From the NCBI GenBank assembly GCA_964526635.1, contig CAZGLR010000004.1, positions 1 through 64,000 of the forward strand: DNA of 64,000 nucleotides, written 5' to 3'. Below the pieces are notes generated by a model. It worked only from the letters and a program-made list of their open reading frames with translations. It was not told the DNA's origin and did no database searches. This document shows positions 1-8,782 of the stretch, piece after piece; positions within the stretch are counted from its first letter, which is position 1, and every line of letters starts with the position of its first letter. The stretch comes from CAZGLR01 sp964526635 (GTDB taxonomy: Bacteria; Zixibacteria; MSB-5A5; GN15; JAAZOE01). A program made the translations under genes and the position numbers.

Positions 1-750
1 GGCACCCGCGTGTCCCATACGCTTGCCTGGCGGCGCCGTGCGGCCGGCGATGAAGGCCACGACCGGCTTGGTCATATTCTTCTTGATATACTTCGCAGCC
101 TCTTCTTCATCGCTGCCGCCGATTTCACCGATCATCACCACACCCTTGGTCGAACGATCGTTTTCGAAGGCTTCGAGCGTATCGATGAAATTCGTCCCGA
201 TCACCTGATCACCGCCGATACCGATACAGGTCGACTGACCCATGCCGGCTTCCGACAGCGCGAATATGACTTCGTAGGTGAGCGTGCCGCTACGGGAGAC
301 AACGCCGATATTCCCGCGTTTACAGATTGTTCCGGGAATAATGCCGACTTTTGAAAGTCCCGGCGATATAAGCCCCGGGCAGTTGGGGCCGATCAGCCGC
401 ACATCCCGATGTTTGATATAGTGATAGACTTTCATCATATCGTTGGCCGGAACACCCTCCGTGATACAAATGATCGTCTTGATACCGGCGTCGGCGGCTT
501 CGTAAATCGAGTCGGCGGCAAACGGCGGCGGGACATAAATGACTGACGTATTGGCTTTGGTCTTTTCCATCGCTTCAGCTACCGTATTGTATACCGGAAT
601 GCCGGCGACTTTGGTTCCCTTTTTCCCGGGCGTGACCCCGGCTACCACATTGGTACCGTATTTTTTCATTTGTTCGGCATGGAATGAGCCATCGCGGCCG
701 GTGATTCCCTGCACGATCAACTTTGTCCGTTTATCGATAAAAATCGCCAT
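1..750 (-). CDS. sucD: Succinyl-CoA ligase alpha subunit (partial, C-terminus beyond window)
   Basis: Alpha subunit of succinyl-CoA synthetase, which interconverts succinyl-CoA and succinate with nucleotide phosphorylation in the TCA cycle. The start ATG is at 750 and the frame stays open to base 1, giving 250 residues of a usual ~290. The N-terminal CoA-binding Rossmann domain is visible ([15 protein letters not shown] near residue 14). The frame ends in RMGHAGA, which contains the His that the family phosphorylates (about residue 247), so all that is missing is the C-terminal ~40 residues. It starts 9 bases after the sucC stop, so the two are co-transcribed. Identity is certain from family motifs. 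Confidence 0.97.
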   Translation of the reverse strand, partial: MAIFIDKRTKLIVQGITGRDGSFHAEQMKKYGTNVVAGVTPGKKGTKVAGIPVYNTVAEAMEKTKANTSVIYVPPPFAADSIYEAADAGIKTIICITEGVPANDMMKVYHYIKHRDVRLIGPNCPGLISPGLSKVGIIPGTICKRGNIGVVSRSGTLTYEVIFALSEAGMGQSTCIGIGGDQVIGTNFIDTLEAFENDRSTKGVVMIGEIGGSDEEEAAKYIKKNMTKPVVAFIAGRTAPPGKRMGHAGA

Positions 751-759
751 GGTCTTCTC

Positions 760-1902
760 CTATGCCTCGGTGAGTCCGGCCAGAGAAATCGCTTTCTTGA
801 CGACTTCATCCAGCGTCGGAGCAGTTTCAAGTTTCACCTGCTTCATAATCTGGCGGGCCTTGTCTTCATTGGTCCCGGTCAGGCGGGTGACGATCGGAAT
901 CGACGGATTGAGTTCCTGAACCGCGCTGACAATGCCGGTCGCGACATCATCGCAACGGGTAATACCACCGAATATGTTAATCAGGATAGCTTTGACATTG
1001 GGGTCGCTCATGATAATACGCATCGCGGTCAGCACCTTGTCCGGATTCGATGATCCGCCGATATCGAGGAAATTGGCCGGTTCGCCGCCGTAATGCTTGA
1101 CCAGGTCCATCGTTGCCATGGCCAGCCCGGCACCATTGACGATACAGCCGATGTTACCCTCGAGCTTGATAAAGCTCAACCCGGCGTTCCGTGCTTCGAT
1201 TTCGGCGTCGTTTTCAGCATCGGGATCACGCATCTCTTCGATTAGTTTCTGCCGAAAGAGACCATTGTCGTCGATATTGAGCTTGGCGTCGATCGCCAGC
1301 ACCTGGTTGATCGGGTTGGTAATAAGCGGATTAATTTCGACCAGCGAGGCATCAACTTTCCAGAAGACATCATAGAGTTTCATGATAATATCGGCGACCT
1401 GACGGACCAGGGAGATATCGCGGAAAACACCATAGGCCAGTTCGCGGGCCTGGTAGGGATGCAGGCCGACACGCGGGTTGACCGACAGCTTGTGAATCTT
1501 TTCGGGCGTCTTGGCCGCAACCTCTTCGATATCGACGCCGCCGGCAGCCGAGATCATAATAGTCGGCATCTTGGTCGCACGATCGAGAATAATACCCAGA
1601 TATGTTTCCGAGGTAATGTCAACCGCTTCGGTAATCAGAATCTTTTTGACGGTCAGCCCCTTGATATCCATTCCCAGAATACGCTGTGACCATATTTTGG
1701 CCGCCTCGAGGTTTTCAGCGTATTGTACACCGCCGGCTTTCCCGCGTCCGCCGACATGAACCTGGGCCTTGACCATGACCGGACGGTTCAACTCGTCGGC
1801 AATCGCCACCGCATCCTGCACAGTGGTCGCCACTTTCCCCTGCGGAACGGGTATCCCGGCGCTGCGGAAAATTTCCTTTGCCTGATACTCATGAATTTTC
1901 AT
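760..1902 (-). CDS. sucC: Succinyl-CoA ligase beta subunit
   Basis: Beta subunit of succinyl-CoA synthetase. It carries the ATP-grasp nucleotide-binding domain (MKIHEYQAKEIFRSAGIPVP at the N-terminus, then VKAQVHVGGRGKAGGV) and the C-terminal CoA-ligase domain (NIFGGITRCDDVA near the end). About 380 residues, normal for the family. An in-frame GTG lies two codons upstream at 1908, but ATG at 1902 has a GGAG seven bases ahead while the GTG would overlap that GGAG, so 1902 is preferred. It follows the CCA-adding enzyme by 17 bases and precedes sucD. Confidence 0.97.
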   Translation of the reverse strand: MKIHEYQAKEIFRSAGIPVPQGKVATTVQDAVAIADELNRPVMVKAQVHVGGRGKAGGVQYAENLEAAKIWSQRILGMDIKGLTVKKILITEAVDITSETYLGIILDRATKMPTIMISAAGGVDIEEVAAKTPEKIHKLSVNPRVGLHPYQARELAYGVFRDISLVRQVADIIMKLYDVFWKVDASLVEINPLITNPINQVLAIDAKLNIDDNGLFRQKLIEEMRDPDAENDAEIEARNAGLSFIKLEGNIGCIVNGAGLAMATMDLVKHYGGEPANFLDIGGSSNPDKVLTAMRIIMSDPNVKAILINIFGGITRCDDVATGIVSAVQELNPSIPIVTRLTGTNEDKARQIMKQVKLETAPTLDEVVKKAISLAGLTEA

Positions 1903-1919
1903 CGACACGCTCCATCGAG

Positions 1920-3290
1920 TTAGTTTTTATCATGTGATGTTCGTTTATTTTCAAGGTACTCCCCTGCATACTTCAGCAGAATATCAGCCTGGTTGTCATC
2001 CGGATTGTCCAGAACCATTTCGAGCAGATATTCCATGACGTCACCGATCAGCGGTGATTCTTTGAGGCTGAATTTTTCCATGATCATCCGGCCGTTGACC
2101 GCCAGGTCGCTGCGACCGAACGGCGGCTTCCGTTCAATTTCCTCGCGGATAGCCTGCTCCATCTCGTCGACATCCTCGGTTGTCCCGCCCATTCCCTGCG
2201 CGATGACGTCGGCCCGGCGCAAATCAAACAGCTCGGGAATCAACCGCTGGCCGATACGGCGAATAAACCGCCGCAACCCTTTGGGACCGACTTCGGTTGT
2301 GAACATATGGCGTTCCACCAGAAGCGAGACGTCCTTGAGTATCTCATTCGAATAGCGAAATCGTTTCAACACCTGCCGGGCCACTTTGGCGCCGGACGTT
2401 TCGTGACCGTGGAAGGAGGCGCCCCGATCGGTCAACTGCTTATGGCGCGGTTTGGTGATATCATGAAACAGCGCCGCCAATCGGACGATCAGACGCGGCG
2501 GACAGGCATCAACGATCCGCAGGGTGTGCTCGAAGACATCGTATTTGTGATATCCGCCGGGCTGGCTGACACCGACTGTTTCTTCCAGCTCGGGAATGAT
2601 AAGCGCCATCATGCCGATTTCATGCATCAGTTGCAAACCAATCGATGGCTTCCGGGACCGCGTGAACATTTTGTTCAATTCTTCGGCAATACGTTCCGGT
2701 GAAACAGTCCGAATCAAGTCCACGTGTTGTCGGAGGGCGGTCATGGTATCGTCTTCGATTTCGAATTCAAACCGGGCGGCAAATTGAATCGCGCGGAGCA
2801 TCCGTAATGGATCCTCGGCAAATGATGTCGCGGAGACCATGCGAATCAGTTTGGCTGCCATATCGGCCTGACCGCCATAGGGATCGATCAGACGATTGTC
2901 GGCCACATCGCGGGCCATGGCGTTGATAGTAAAATCACGCCGGATCAGATCCTCTTCGACCGAGAGGCCGGGATCAAAACGGACATCGAAATCGGTATGA
3001 GCGGTACCGGTAGAAACTTCGCTTCGCGGCAGCGAGATGTCATAGGTGACAGGCGGTGTCACAGCCTGGTTATAGGGTGTAAATTTAATGACACCGAATG
3101 ATCGTCCGACCAGATCGACGAATCCATGATGGCGCAAAATGGTTTGCAGCCGATCAATGGAAATACCGCTGACCAGATAGTCGCGGTCTTTGGGATCGGG
3201 AGATGTTTCCATCAATGTATCGCGGACGTATCCGCCCACTTCGTACATGCGACCTTCCTGTAAAATCTCCCGCACTACCTCGTCCTTCAC
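1920..3290 (-). CDS. cca: CCA-adding enzyme / poly(A) polymerase family nucleotidyltransferase with HD domain
   Basis: Class II tRNA nucleotidyltransferase that adds or repairs the 3' CCA of tRNAs, 456 residues. The head domain begins with VGGYVRDTLM and carries the catalytic pair in KDRDYLV; RRDFTINAMA and the DPYGG and AEDPLRMLRA motifs follow in order. The C-terminal half contains an HD phosphohydrolase domain (LAALFHDITKP, then HGHETSGA), as in bacterial proteins of the E. coli type. The start is a GTG at 3290 with AGGA about eight bases upstream. CCA addition versus poly(A) polymerase activity cannot be told by eye. The tRNA-Sec gene in this window lacks an encoded CCA, so such an enzyme is required. 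Confidence 0.9.
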   Translation of the reverse strand: MKDEVVREILQEGRMYEVGGYVRDTLMETSPDPKDRDYLVSGISIDRLQTILRHHGFVDLVGRSFGVIKFTPYNQAVTPPVTYDISLPRSEVSTGTAHTDFDVRFDPGLSVEEDLIRRDFTINAMARDVADNRLIDPYGGQADMAAKLIRMVSATSFAEDPLRMLRAIQFAARFEFEIEDDTMTALRQHVDLIRTVSPERIAEELNKMFTRSRKPSIGLQLMHEIGMMALIIPELEETVGVSQPGGYHKYDVFEHTLRIVDACPPRLIVRLAALFHDITKPRHKQLTDRGASFHGHETSGAKVARQVLKRFRYSNEILKDVSLLVERHMFTTEVGPKGLRRFIRRIGQRLIPELFDLRRADVIAQGMGGTTEDVDEMEQAIREEIERKPPFGRSDLAVNGRMIMEKFSLKESPLIGDVMEYLLEMVLDNPDDNQADILLKYAGEYLENKRTSHDKN

Positions 3291-3299
3291 AGACAGATC

Positions 3300-4259
3300 C
3301 TAGTCAGGATAGATACGCGTACCGGCAGTGCCGGCCAGTGCTTCAGCCGCCAGTTCCAGGGACGTAATAATCACTTCCCGGCCGCCATTTTCGATAAACG
3401 ATAACGCCGCTTCCACCTTGGGTCCCATCGAACCCTGCGGGAAATGGCCTTCCGCCAGATATTTTTTCATTTCGCTGACAGTCACGCGACCGAGTTTTTT
3501 CTCATCCGGCTGCCCGAAATTCAACGCCACCTGATCCACCCCGGTGACAATCACCAGTACCTCGGCGTCGATTTCGCGGCCGAGTACGGCCGAGGCACGG
3601 TCTTTGTCGATTACCGCATCGACGCCCTCGTAACCGAGTTGTTCGTCGATATACACCGGGATACCGCCGCCGCCGGCAGCAATGACGATGGCATTATTGT
3701 CCAGCAACAATCGGATAATATCTTTTTCCACACAGGTCAGCGGCATCGGCGAAGCCACGACCCGTCGCCAGCCCCGGTTGGCATCGCGCTTGACCGTCCA
3801 GCCGCTTTCTTCGGCCAGACGTTTGGCCTCTTCCCCGGTGTAAAACTGACCGACGTACTTGGATGGATCCTTAATCGAGGGATCATCCTTAGCGACCACG
3901 ATTTGAGTAATGACCGTACAGACCTGGCGATCGATCTTTTCCTTATCGAGCCGATTCTGAAGTGACTGTTCGATCATGTAGCCCATGCCGCCCTCGGTAT
4001 CAGCAACGCAGATACCCAGCGGCAAAATCGGGGCCCGGCCACGGGCCAGTTCGACGCGCAACAAAGCGTTGCCAACCTGGGGACCATTGCCATGGGTGAT
4101 ACACAACCCATAACCCTGGCGCGCCAGATCGACGATCGAAGTCAGCGATCGCCGGGTATTGGCGAATTGATTGGCGATCGTATCTTCGGTGCCCGGGGCG
4201 GTAATGGCATTACCGCCCAGAGCCACGATCGCTCGTTTCTTCTTGCGTTCCTGCGCCAT
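3300..4259 (-). CDS. arcC: Carbamate kinase
   Basis: Carbamate kinase: transfers phosphate between carbamoyl phosphate and ADP, giving ATP, carbamate and then ammonia and CO2 in arginine, agmatine or purine fermentation. It is 319 residues, the family's size. Amino-acid-kinase motifs are clear: ALGGNAI at the N-terminus, THGNGPQVGN, AAGGGGIPV and DKDRASAVLG. Only three bases separate it from the upstream GTPase gene, so the pair is probably translationally coupled. No arginine deiminase or carbamoyltransferase lies nearby, so the source of carbamoyl phosphate is unknown. Confidence 0.95.
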   Translation of the reverse strand: MAQERKKKRAIVALGGNAITAPGTEDTIANQFANTRRSLTSIVDLARQGYGLCITHGNGPQVGNALLRVELARGRAPILPLGICVADTEGGMGYMIEQSLQNRLDKEKIDRQVCTVITQIVVAKDDPSIKDPSKYVGQFYTGEEAKRLAEESGWTVKRDANRGWRRVVASPMPLTCVEKDIIRLLLDNNAIVIAAGGGGIPVYIDEQLGYEGVDAVIDKDRASAVLGREIDAEVLVIVTGVDQVALNFGQPDEKKLGRVTVSEMKKYLAEGHFPQGSMGPKVEAALSFIENGGREVIITSLELAAEALAGTAGTRIYPD

Positions 4260-4262
4260 ATA

Positions 4263-5645
4263 TTATTTTGTCTTTCGCGTGCGAGTACGGCGCGTAGTCG
4301 TGCGCTTCGGCGTTGCCGCCGTGCGCTTTTTGGTAAACTTCTCTTCCAGCAGTTCCAGCAGAGTCGGACGACCGATTTCCTGCAGGTCATAGCGAACCCG
4401 AACAGCCGGCTTGGTGATTTTCACCACTTTACGCAGATCGATCGGGGTACCGATGACAACCACATCCGCCTTGGTTTTGGCGATAGTGCGTTCGAGGTCC
4501 TTGACCTGCTTGCCGCCATAGCCCATGGCCGGAAGCAGGATACCGATATCAGGGTATTTCTTGAACGTCTCGGTAATCGTTCCAACCGTAAACGGCCGCG
4601 GATCGACGAGTTCGGCCGCACCGAATTTCTCGGCAGCAACCACCCCGGCGCCATATTGCATTTCGCCATGAGTCAGGGTCGGACCATCTTCGACAACCAG
4701 CACCTTCTTGTCGCGAATCAATTCCGGGTTATCAACATCGAGCGGGCTGGCGGCATCGACGATAACCACTTTCGGGTTGACTGCACGGACATTGGCCCGG
4801 ACCGTTTCGACGTCATCGGGATGCGCCGAGTCGATCTTGTTGATCACGACAACATCGGCCAGGTACACATTGTTGAGACCGGGGTAATACGACAATTCAT
4901 GTCCCGGACGATGCGGATCAACCACAACTATCTGGAAATCAGGTTTGTAGAAAGACATATCGTTGTTGCCACCATCCCAGACAATCACGTCGGCTTCCTG
5001 CTCGGCCTGCCGGATGATCTTTTCATAATCAACGCCGGCATAGACAATCACGCCGCGATCGATATGCGGTTCGTATTCTTCGCGCTCTTCGATAGTGCAT
5101 TTATGCTTGTTCAAATCAGCATAGGTCGCGAAACGCTGACTGGCCTGTTTGGCCAGATCACCATAGGGCATGGGATGACGGATGGCCACGACCTTTTTAC
5201 CCATCTTCTGCAGGGCGGCGCAGACGGCCCGGGTGGTCTGCGATTTACCGCAGCCGGTGCGAACGGCACAGACCGCCACGACCGGCTTTTTCGACTTGAT
5301 CATGGTCGGTTCACCACCGGCCATCGAAAACGCCGCTCCGGCAGCCATAACCAGACTGGCCTTGGTCATGACGTAGTCGAACGTAACATCGGAATAGGAA
5401 AAGACCACTTCATCGATATTGTGCTTCTTGATCAGGGTCACCAGTTCCGACTCATCGTGAATCGGAATTCCCTTCGGATACAGTTCACCGGCCAGCGATT
5501 TAGGATAGCGACGGCCTTCGATATCGGGAATCTGGGTCGCAGTAAAGGCCACGACTTCGTAGTTCTTGTTATCGCGATACAGGCAGTTGAAATTGTGAAA
5601 GTCGCGACCGGCGGCTCCCATGATGATGATTTTACGACGTGCCAT
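4263..5645 (-). CDS. Cyclic 2,3-diphosphoglycerate synthetase-like P-loop GTPase
   Basis: P-loop NTPase of the family named after archaeal cyclic 2,3-diphosphoglycerate synthetase; most bacterial members are uncharacterised. A Rossmann-like N-terminal domain (IIIMGAAGRDFHNFN) precedes the Walker A region AVRTGCGKSQT (GCGKS at residues 131-135), a Walker B-like VIVWDGGNND, and a G4-type NKID motif. Length is 460 residues. The last ~22 residues are almost only Lys, Arg and Thr, an odd basic and probably disordered tail. It is coupled to carbamate kinase three bases downstream. The start ATG at 5645 has GGAG ten bases upstream. The real reaction in this organism is unknown. The 199 bases upstream (5646-5844) hold no gene or convincing promoter. 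Confidence 0.8.
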   Translation of the reverse strand: MARRKIIIMGAAGRDFHNFNCLYRDNKNYEVVAFTATQIPDIEGRRYPKSLAGELYPKGIPIHDESELVTLIKKHNIDEVVFSYSDVTFDYVMTKASLVMAAGAAFSMAGGEPTMIKSKKPVVAVCAVRTGCGKSQTTRAVCAALQKMGKKVVAIRHPMPYGDLAKQASQRFATYADLNKHKCTIEEREEYEPHIDRGVIVYAGVDYEKIIRQAEQEADVIVWDGGNNDMSFYKPDFQIVVVDPHRPGHELSYYPGLNNVYLADVVVINKIDSAHPDDVETVRANVRAVNPKVVIVDAASPLDVDNPELIRDKKVLVVEDGPTLTHGEMQYGAGVVAAEKFGAAELVDPRPFTVGTITETFKKYPDIGILLPAMGYGGKQVKDLERTIAKTKADVVVIGTPIDLRKVVKITKPAVRVRYDLQEIGRPTLLELLEEKFTKKRTAATPKRTTTRRTRTRKTK

Positions 5646-5844
5646 TGTATGTAGTCTCCATCTTCTTTTCGATTTCAGATATTTTCATCAGTTTCAATCA
5701 GGTTGAGAATCATCCTTTCAAATAGCCGAGGCATCCCAGATGAAGCGGATTAGAAAATGCCGCCATATTATCGGCTTGCGAAACCGGCCGGAAGATATCG
5801 TATGTGGACTATGCTGTATCATCAGTAAAAAACAGTCGCGTATC

Positions 5845-7341
5845 CTATTGATTGTCGATCTGCGCCCGCTGAATGGTACCGGAAAAATCGATATACACCG
5901 ATTTCCATTCAGAGAACACTTCCAGCGCCTGCGTGCAGGCCTCACGGTGGCCATTACCGGTGTTCTTGACGCCGCCGAACGGCATATGCGTTTCAGCGCC
6001 GATCGTCGGAGCATTGACATAGAAGATGCCGGTATACACGTCGCGCATGGCCGAAAAGGCCTGGTTGACATCTTGCGTGTAAATCGACGCCGAGAGACCA
6101 TACTCACAGTTATTGGCCAGATTGACGGCATCATCGAAACTCTTGGCCGGAATCAGCGCTGTGACCGAGCCAAAAATTTCTTCGTGGAAAATGCGCATAC
6201 CCGGGACAACATCGCCGAACACGGTCGGCTGAGTGAACCAGCCTTTTTTGTATTTCGCGCCGGTCGGGCGGCCGCCGCCGCACAGTAACTTGGCGTTGTC
6301 TTCTTCCGTGCCGATACGCATGTAATCGAGCACTGAATTCATCTGACCCTCGGAGACCGCCGGACCCATCTGGACCTTCTCATCCAGACCATCACCAATA
6401 CGGATCGCTTTGGCTCGCTCGACGAATTTTTTGGCAAACTGATTATAGATTTTCTTGTGCAGGATAATCCGCGACGTGGCGGTACAGCGCTGACCAGTGG
6501 TACCGAAGGCACCCCAGAGCGCACCATCGACAGCCAGATCAATATCAGCGTCATCCATAACGATCTGGCAGTTTTTACCGCCCATCTCGAGATGGCAATG
6601 TTTGAATTGAGGCGCGCAGGCTTCGGAGACGCGACGGCCGACACCGGTGGAGCCGGTGAAGGAAACGCAATCAACACGTTTGTCGGTCATGAGCGATTCG
6701 CCGACGGTCCGGCCTGAGCCGGTGACCATATTGACCACACCAGCCGGGATGCCTTCTTCATGCATGAGATTGACCAGATTGGCCACCGACAGCGGTGTGT
6801 CGGTGGCGGGCTTGATAACCACCGTATTACCCAAAATCAGGGCAGGCATCATTTTCCATGATGGAATTGCCATGGGGAAATTCCAGGGGGTAATCAATCC
6901 GCACACACCCAGCGGCTGGCGAATCGACATGGCGAATTTATTGTTCATTTCCGATGGTGTCGTTTGTCCGAATGACCGGCGGCCTTCACCGGCCATGTAG
7001 TAGGTCATGTCGATTGCTTCCTGGACATCGCCGCGTGTTTCGGCGAGCACCTTGCCCATCTCGCGGGTCATATCCTGCGCGAGCTTTTCTTTTTCCTTGA
7101 GCAGACGGTTGGCCACGCGATAAAGAATTTCGCCTCGTTTGGGCGCCGGAACCAGACGCCATTTTTTGTACGCCTTGTGTGCCGCGCTGATGGCATCATT
7201 GACATCCCTGGCATCCGACAGCTGGAAGCGGCCGATGATGTCGTCGGTATTGGCCGGATTAACATTTTCAAATGTTTTGCCGGTGTGCGATGAAACCCAT
7301 TCCCCGTTAATGAAGTTCTTATACGTTTTCGGTCGTGCCAT
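5845..7341 (-). CDS. NAD(P)-dependent aldehyde dehydrogenase
   Basis: Aldehyde dehydrogenase superfamily enzyme, 498 residues, oxidising an aldehyde to the acid with NAD(P). Visible in order: substrate-tunnel motif [13 protein letters not shown], cofactor-binding [11 protein letters not shown], general base Glu252 in LEMGGKN, catalytic Cys286 in GQRCTATSR, and the EEIFGSV motif near the C-terminus. The pattern is closest to succinate- or alpha-ketoglutarate-semialdehyde dehydrogenases, but the substrate cannot be fixed by eye. ATG at 7341 follows a strong GAGGAGG site. It appears to be a single gene with its own promoter and palindrome upstream. Confidence 0.92.
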   Translation of the reverse strand: MARPKTYKNFINGEWVSSHTGKTFENVNPANTDDIIGRFQLSDARDVNDAISAAHKAYKKWRLVPAPKRGEILYRVANRLLKEKEKLAQDMTREMGKVLAETRGDVQEAIDMTYYMAGEGRRSFGQTTPSEMNNKFAMSIRQPLGVCGLITPWNFPMAIPSWKMMPALILGNTVVIKPATDTPLSVANLVNLMHEEGIPAGVVNMVTGSGRTVGESLMTDKRVDCVSFTGSTGVGRRVSEACAPQFKHCHLEMGGKNCQIVMDDADIDLAVDGALWGAFGTTGQRCTATSRIILHKKIYNQFAKKFVERAKAIRIGDGLDEKVQMGPAVSEGQMNSVLDYMRIGTEEDNAKLLCGGGRPTGAKYKKGWFTQPTVFGDVVPGMRIFHEEIFGSVTALIPAKSFDDAVNLANNCEYGLSASIYTQDVNQAFSAMRDVYTGIFYVNAPTIGAETHMPFGGVKNTGNGHREACTQALEVFSEWKSVYIDFSGTIQRAQIDNQ

Positions 7342-7399
7342 CGACCCCTCCTCAATATATCATTCCCACAAAAATTACATTTTCATCATCAGCCGAGGC

Positions 7400-7430
7400 A
7401 TTATGTGAATTAATTCACCATCCCGGTCAA
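7400..7430 (-). promoter_or_regulatory. Candidate promoter of the aldehyde dehydrogenase gene
   Basis: On the minus strand a TTGACC box (7425-7430) and a CATAAT box (7400-7405) are separated by 19 bases, about 60 bases ahead of the ATG at 7341. The spacer is longer than the ideal 17. The rest of 7342-7628 contains no gene I can support. Confidence 0.35.
7405..7418. promoter_or_regulatory. Perfect 14-bp palindrome, candidate operator
   Basis: GTGAATTAATTCAC is a perfect 14-base inverted repeat. It lies in the spacer of the candidate aldehyde dehydrogenase promoter and touches the -10 box, where a bound repressor would block RNA polymerase. No adjacent regulator gene is present, so the binding protein is unknown. 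Confidence 0.4.
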
Positions 7431-7628
7431 GAGTGTTAATATAGTCGTTATAAGGCGAAAGTCAAATTCTTTGGCCAAAATCTTGCCAAAATTTCCCTTG
7501 CCCGCCAACAAGTTAGTCGGCATTACCTGGTATTGGCTAAAAGCCGCGAACAGCTCGCTCGGGACAGGTCGCAAACAGGATATCGCGACCCATAAATCCG
7601 ACAGAAAGGCATAAAAAAAACGAGATAA

Positions 7629-8777
7629 TTAGCGCGGTGAAGGTGCCCGATAGCGCTCGAGAAACGACTTTTTGAAGGTGGCAAAGGTACCCTCGGAAAT
7701 AGCATTTCTGATGTGCTTCATAAGTTGCAGGAAAAAATAAATGGAGTGGTAAGAGGCCAGACGATGGGCAGATATCTCGGAGACATTGTAGAGATGACGA
7801 ATATAGGCCCGGCTGTAGCGACGGCAGACAAAGCAGTCGCAATTGGGATCAAGCGGTTTTTCATCGAGAGAAGCCGCCGCATTGCGGTAGTTATAGGGTC
7901 CCTCGGAGGTAAACACCAGACCGGTGCGGGCATTGCGGGTCGGCAGCACACAGTCAAACATATCCACACCGCGTTCGACCGCCATGAGAATATCCTCGGG
8001 ATAGCCAACACCCATGAGGTAGCGTTGTTTATTAGGCGGCATCATCGGCATCAGGATATCCAGCATATCGCGCATTTCGTCCTTGGATTCACCTACCGAC
8101 AAGCCGCCGATTGAATATCCGGGAAAATCAAGTTCGCCCAGTTGTGCGAGCGACTGCCTGCGAAGTTCGGGATAGACCGATCCCTGAATGATACCGTGAA
8201 GCAACTGGCTGGGATATGTGCCTTTATCATTTAGCTTTTCAAATGCCGCAATACCCCGCCGGGCCCAGTCGGTGGTGCGTTTGACGCCCTGTGATGCCAT
8301 TTCCGGGGTCGCCGGATAGGGCACGCATTCGTCAAACGACATGATGATATCCGGCCCCAGGCGGCGCTGGATTTCGATAACCGTCTCCGGTGTAAAATGA
8401 TGATGCGAACCATCGAAGTGCGACTGAAACGTGACACCATCGTCGGTAATTTTATTCCGTCCCAGATGTGAAAACACCTGATAGCCGCCGGAGTCTGAGA
8501 GCACGGCACGATCCCATGAGGCAAAACCGTGAATACGCCCCATCTGTTCGACCGTCTCGACGCCGGGACGCAGATACATGTGATAGGTATTGATAAGGTA
8601 AATACGGGCGTCCATATCTTCGAGATCGTCGGCGGTCAGCGTTTTGACAATCCCCTGCGTGCCGACCGGCATGAAGACCGGTGTTTCGATCTGACCGTGG
8701 GGAGTGACCAACTCACCGCGCCGGGCGGCGCCATCGGTGGCAACAACAGTGAACGAGAAGCTGTCGGGATATTTCAC
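7629..8777 (-). CDS. tgt: Queuine tRNA-ribosyltransferase (tRNA-guanine transglycosylase)
   Basis: Exchanges guanine 34 of GUN-anticodon tRNAs for preQ1 in queuosine synthesis. 382 residues, as expected. Visible: FMPVGTQGIVKTL, the catalytic Asp region LSDSGGYQVFS, GGLSVGE, and the zinc site CDCFVC with a downstream His. The start is GTG at 8777, preceded by AGGTAGGT. It begins five bases after the radA stop and is the last gene of the long run from glnA. A run of eight T on the minus strand (7613-7620), 8 bases after the stop, may belong to a terminator, but only a weak 5-bp stem (AGCGC/GCGCT) precedes it. Confidence 0.97.
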   Translation of the reverse strand: MKYPDSFSFTVVATDGAARRGELVTPHGQIETPVFMPVGTQGIVKTLTADDLEDMDARIYLINTYHMYLRPGVETVEQMGRIHGFASWDRAVLSDSGGYQVFSHLGRNKITDDGVTFQSHFDGSHHHFTPETVIEIQRRLGPDIIMSFDECVPYPATPEMASQGVKRTTDWARRGIAAFEKLNDKGTYPSQLLHGIIQGSVYPELRRQSLAQLGELDFPGYSIGGLSVGESKDEMRDMLDILMPMMPPNKQRYLMGVGYPEDILMAVERGVDMFDCVLPTRNARTGLVFTSEGPYNYRNAAASLDEKPLDPNCDCFVCRRYSRAYIRHLYNVSEISAHRLASYHSIYFFLQLMKHIRNAISEGTFATFKKSFLERYRAPSPR

Positions 8778-8782
8778 ATCAC

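Noticed and set aside
1903..1908. GTG start for sucC two codons upstream
   Set aside because: The GGAG site would overlap the GTG; ATG at 1902 has proper spacing and matches the family N-terminus.
4092..5654. 520-codon open frame on the plus strand opposite the carbamate kinase and GTPase genes
   Set aside because: It is antisense to two clearly recognised genes, has Arg/His/Asp-rich composition without any domain, and arises from codon bias of the opposite strand.
5718..6134. 138-codon minus-strand frame overlapping the end of the aldehyde dehydrogenase gene
   Set aside because: It reads another frame of the dehydrogenase C-terminal region and gives no known protein.
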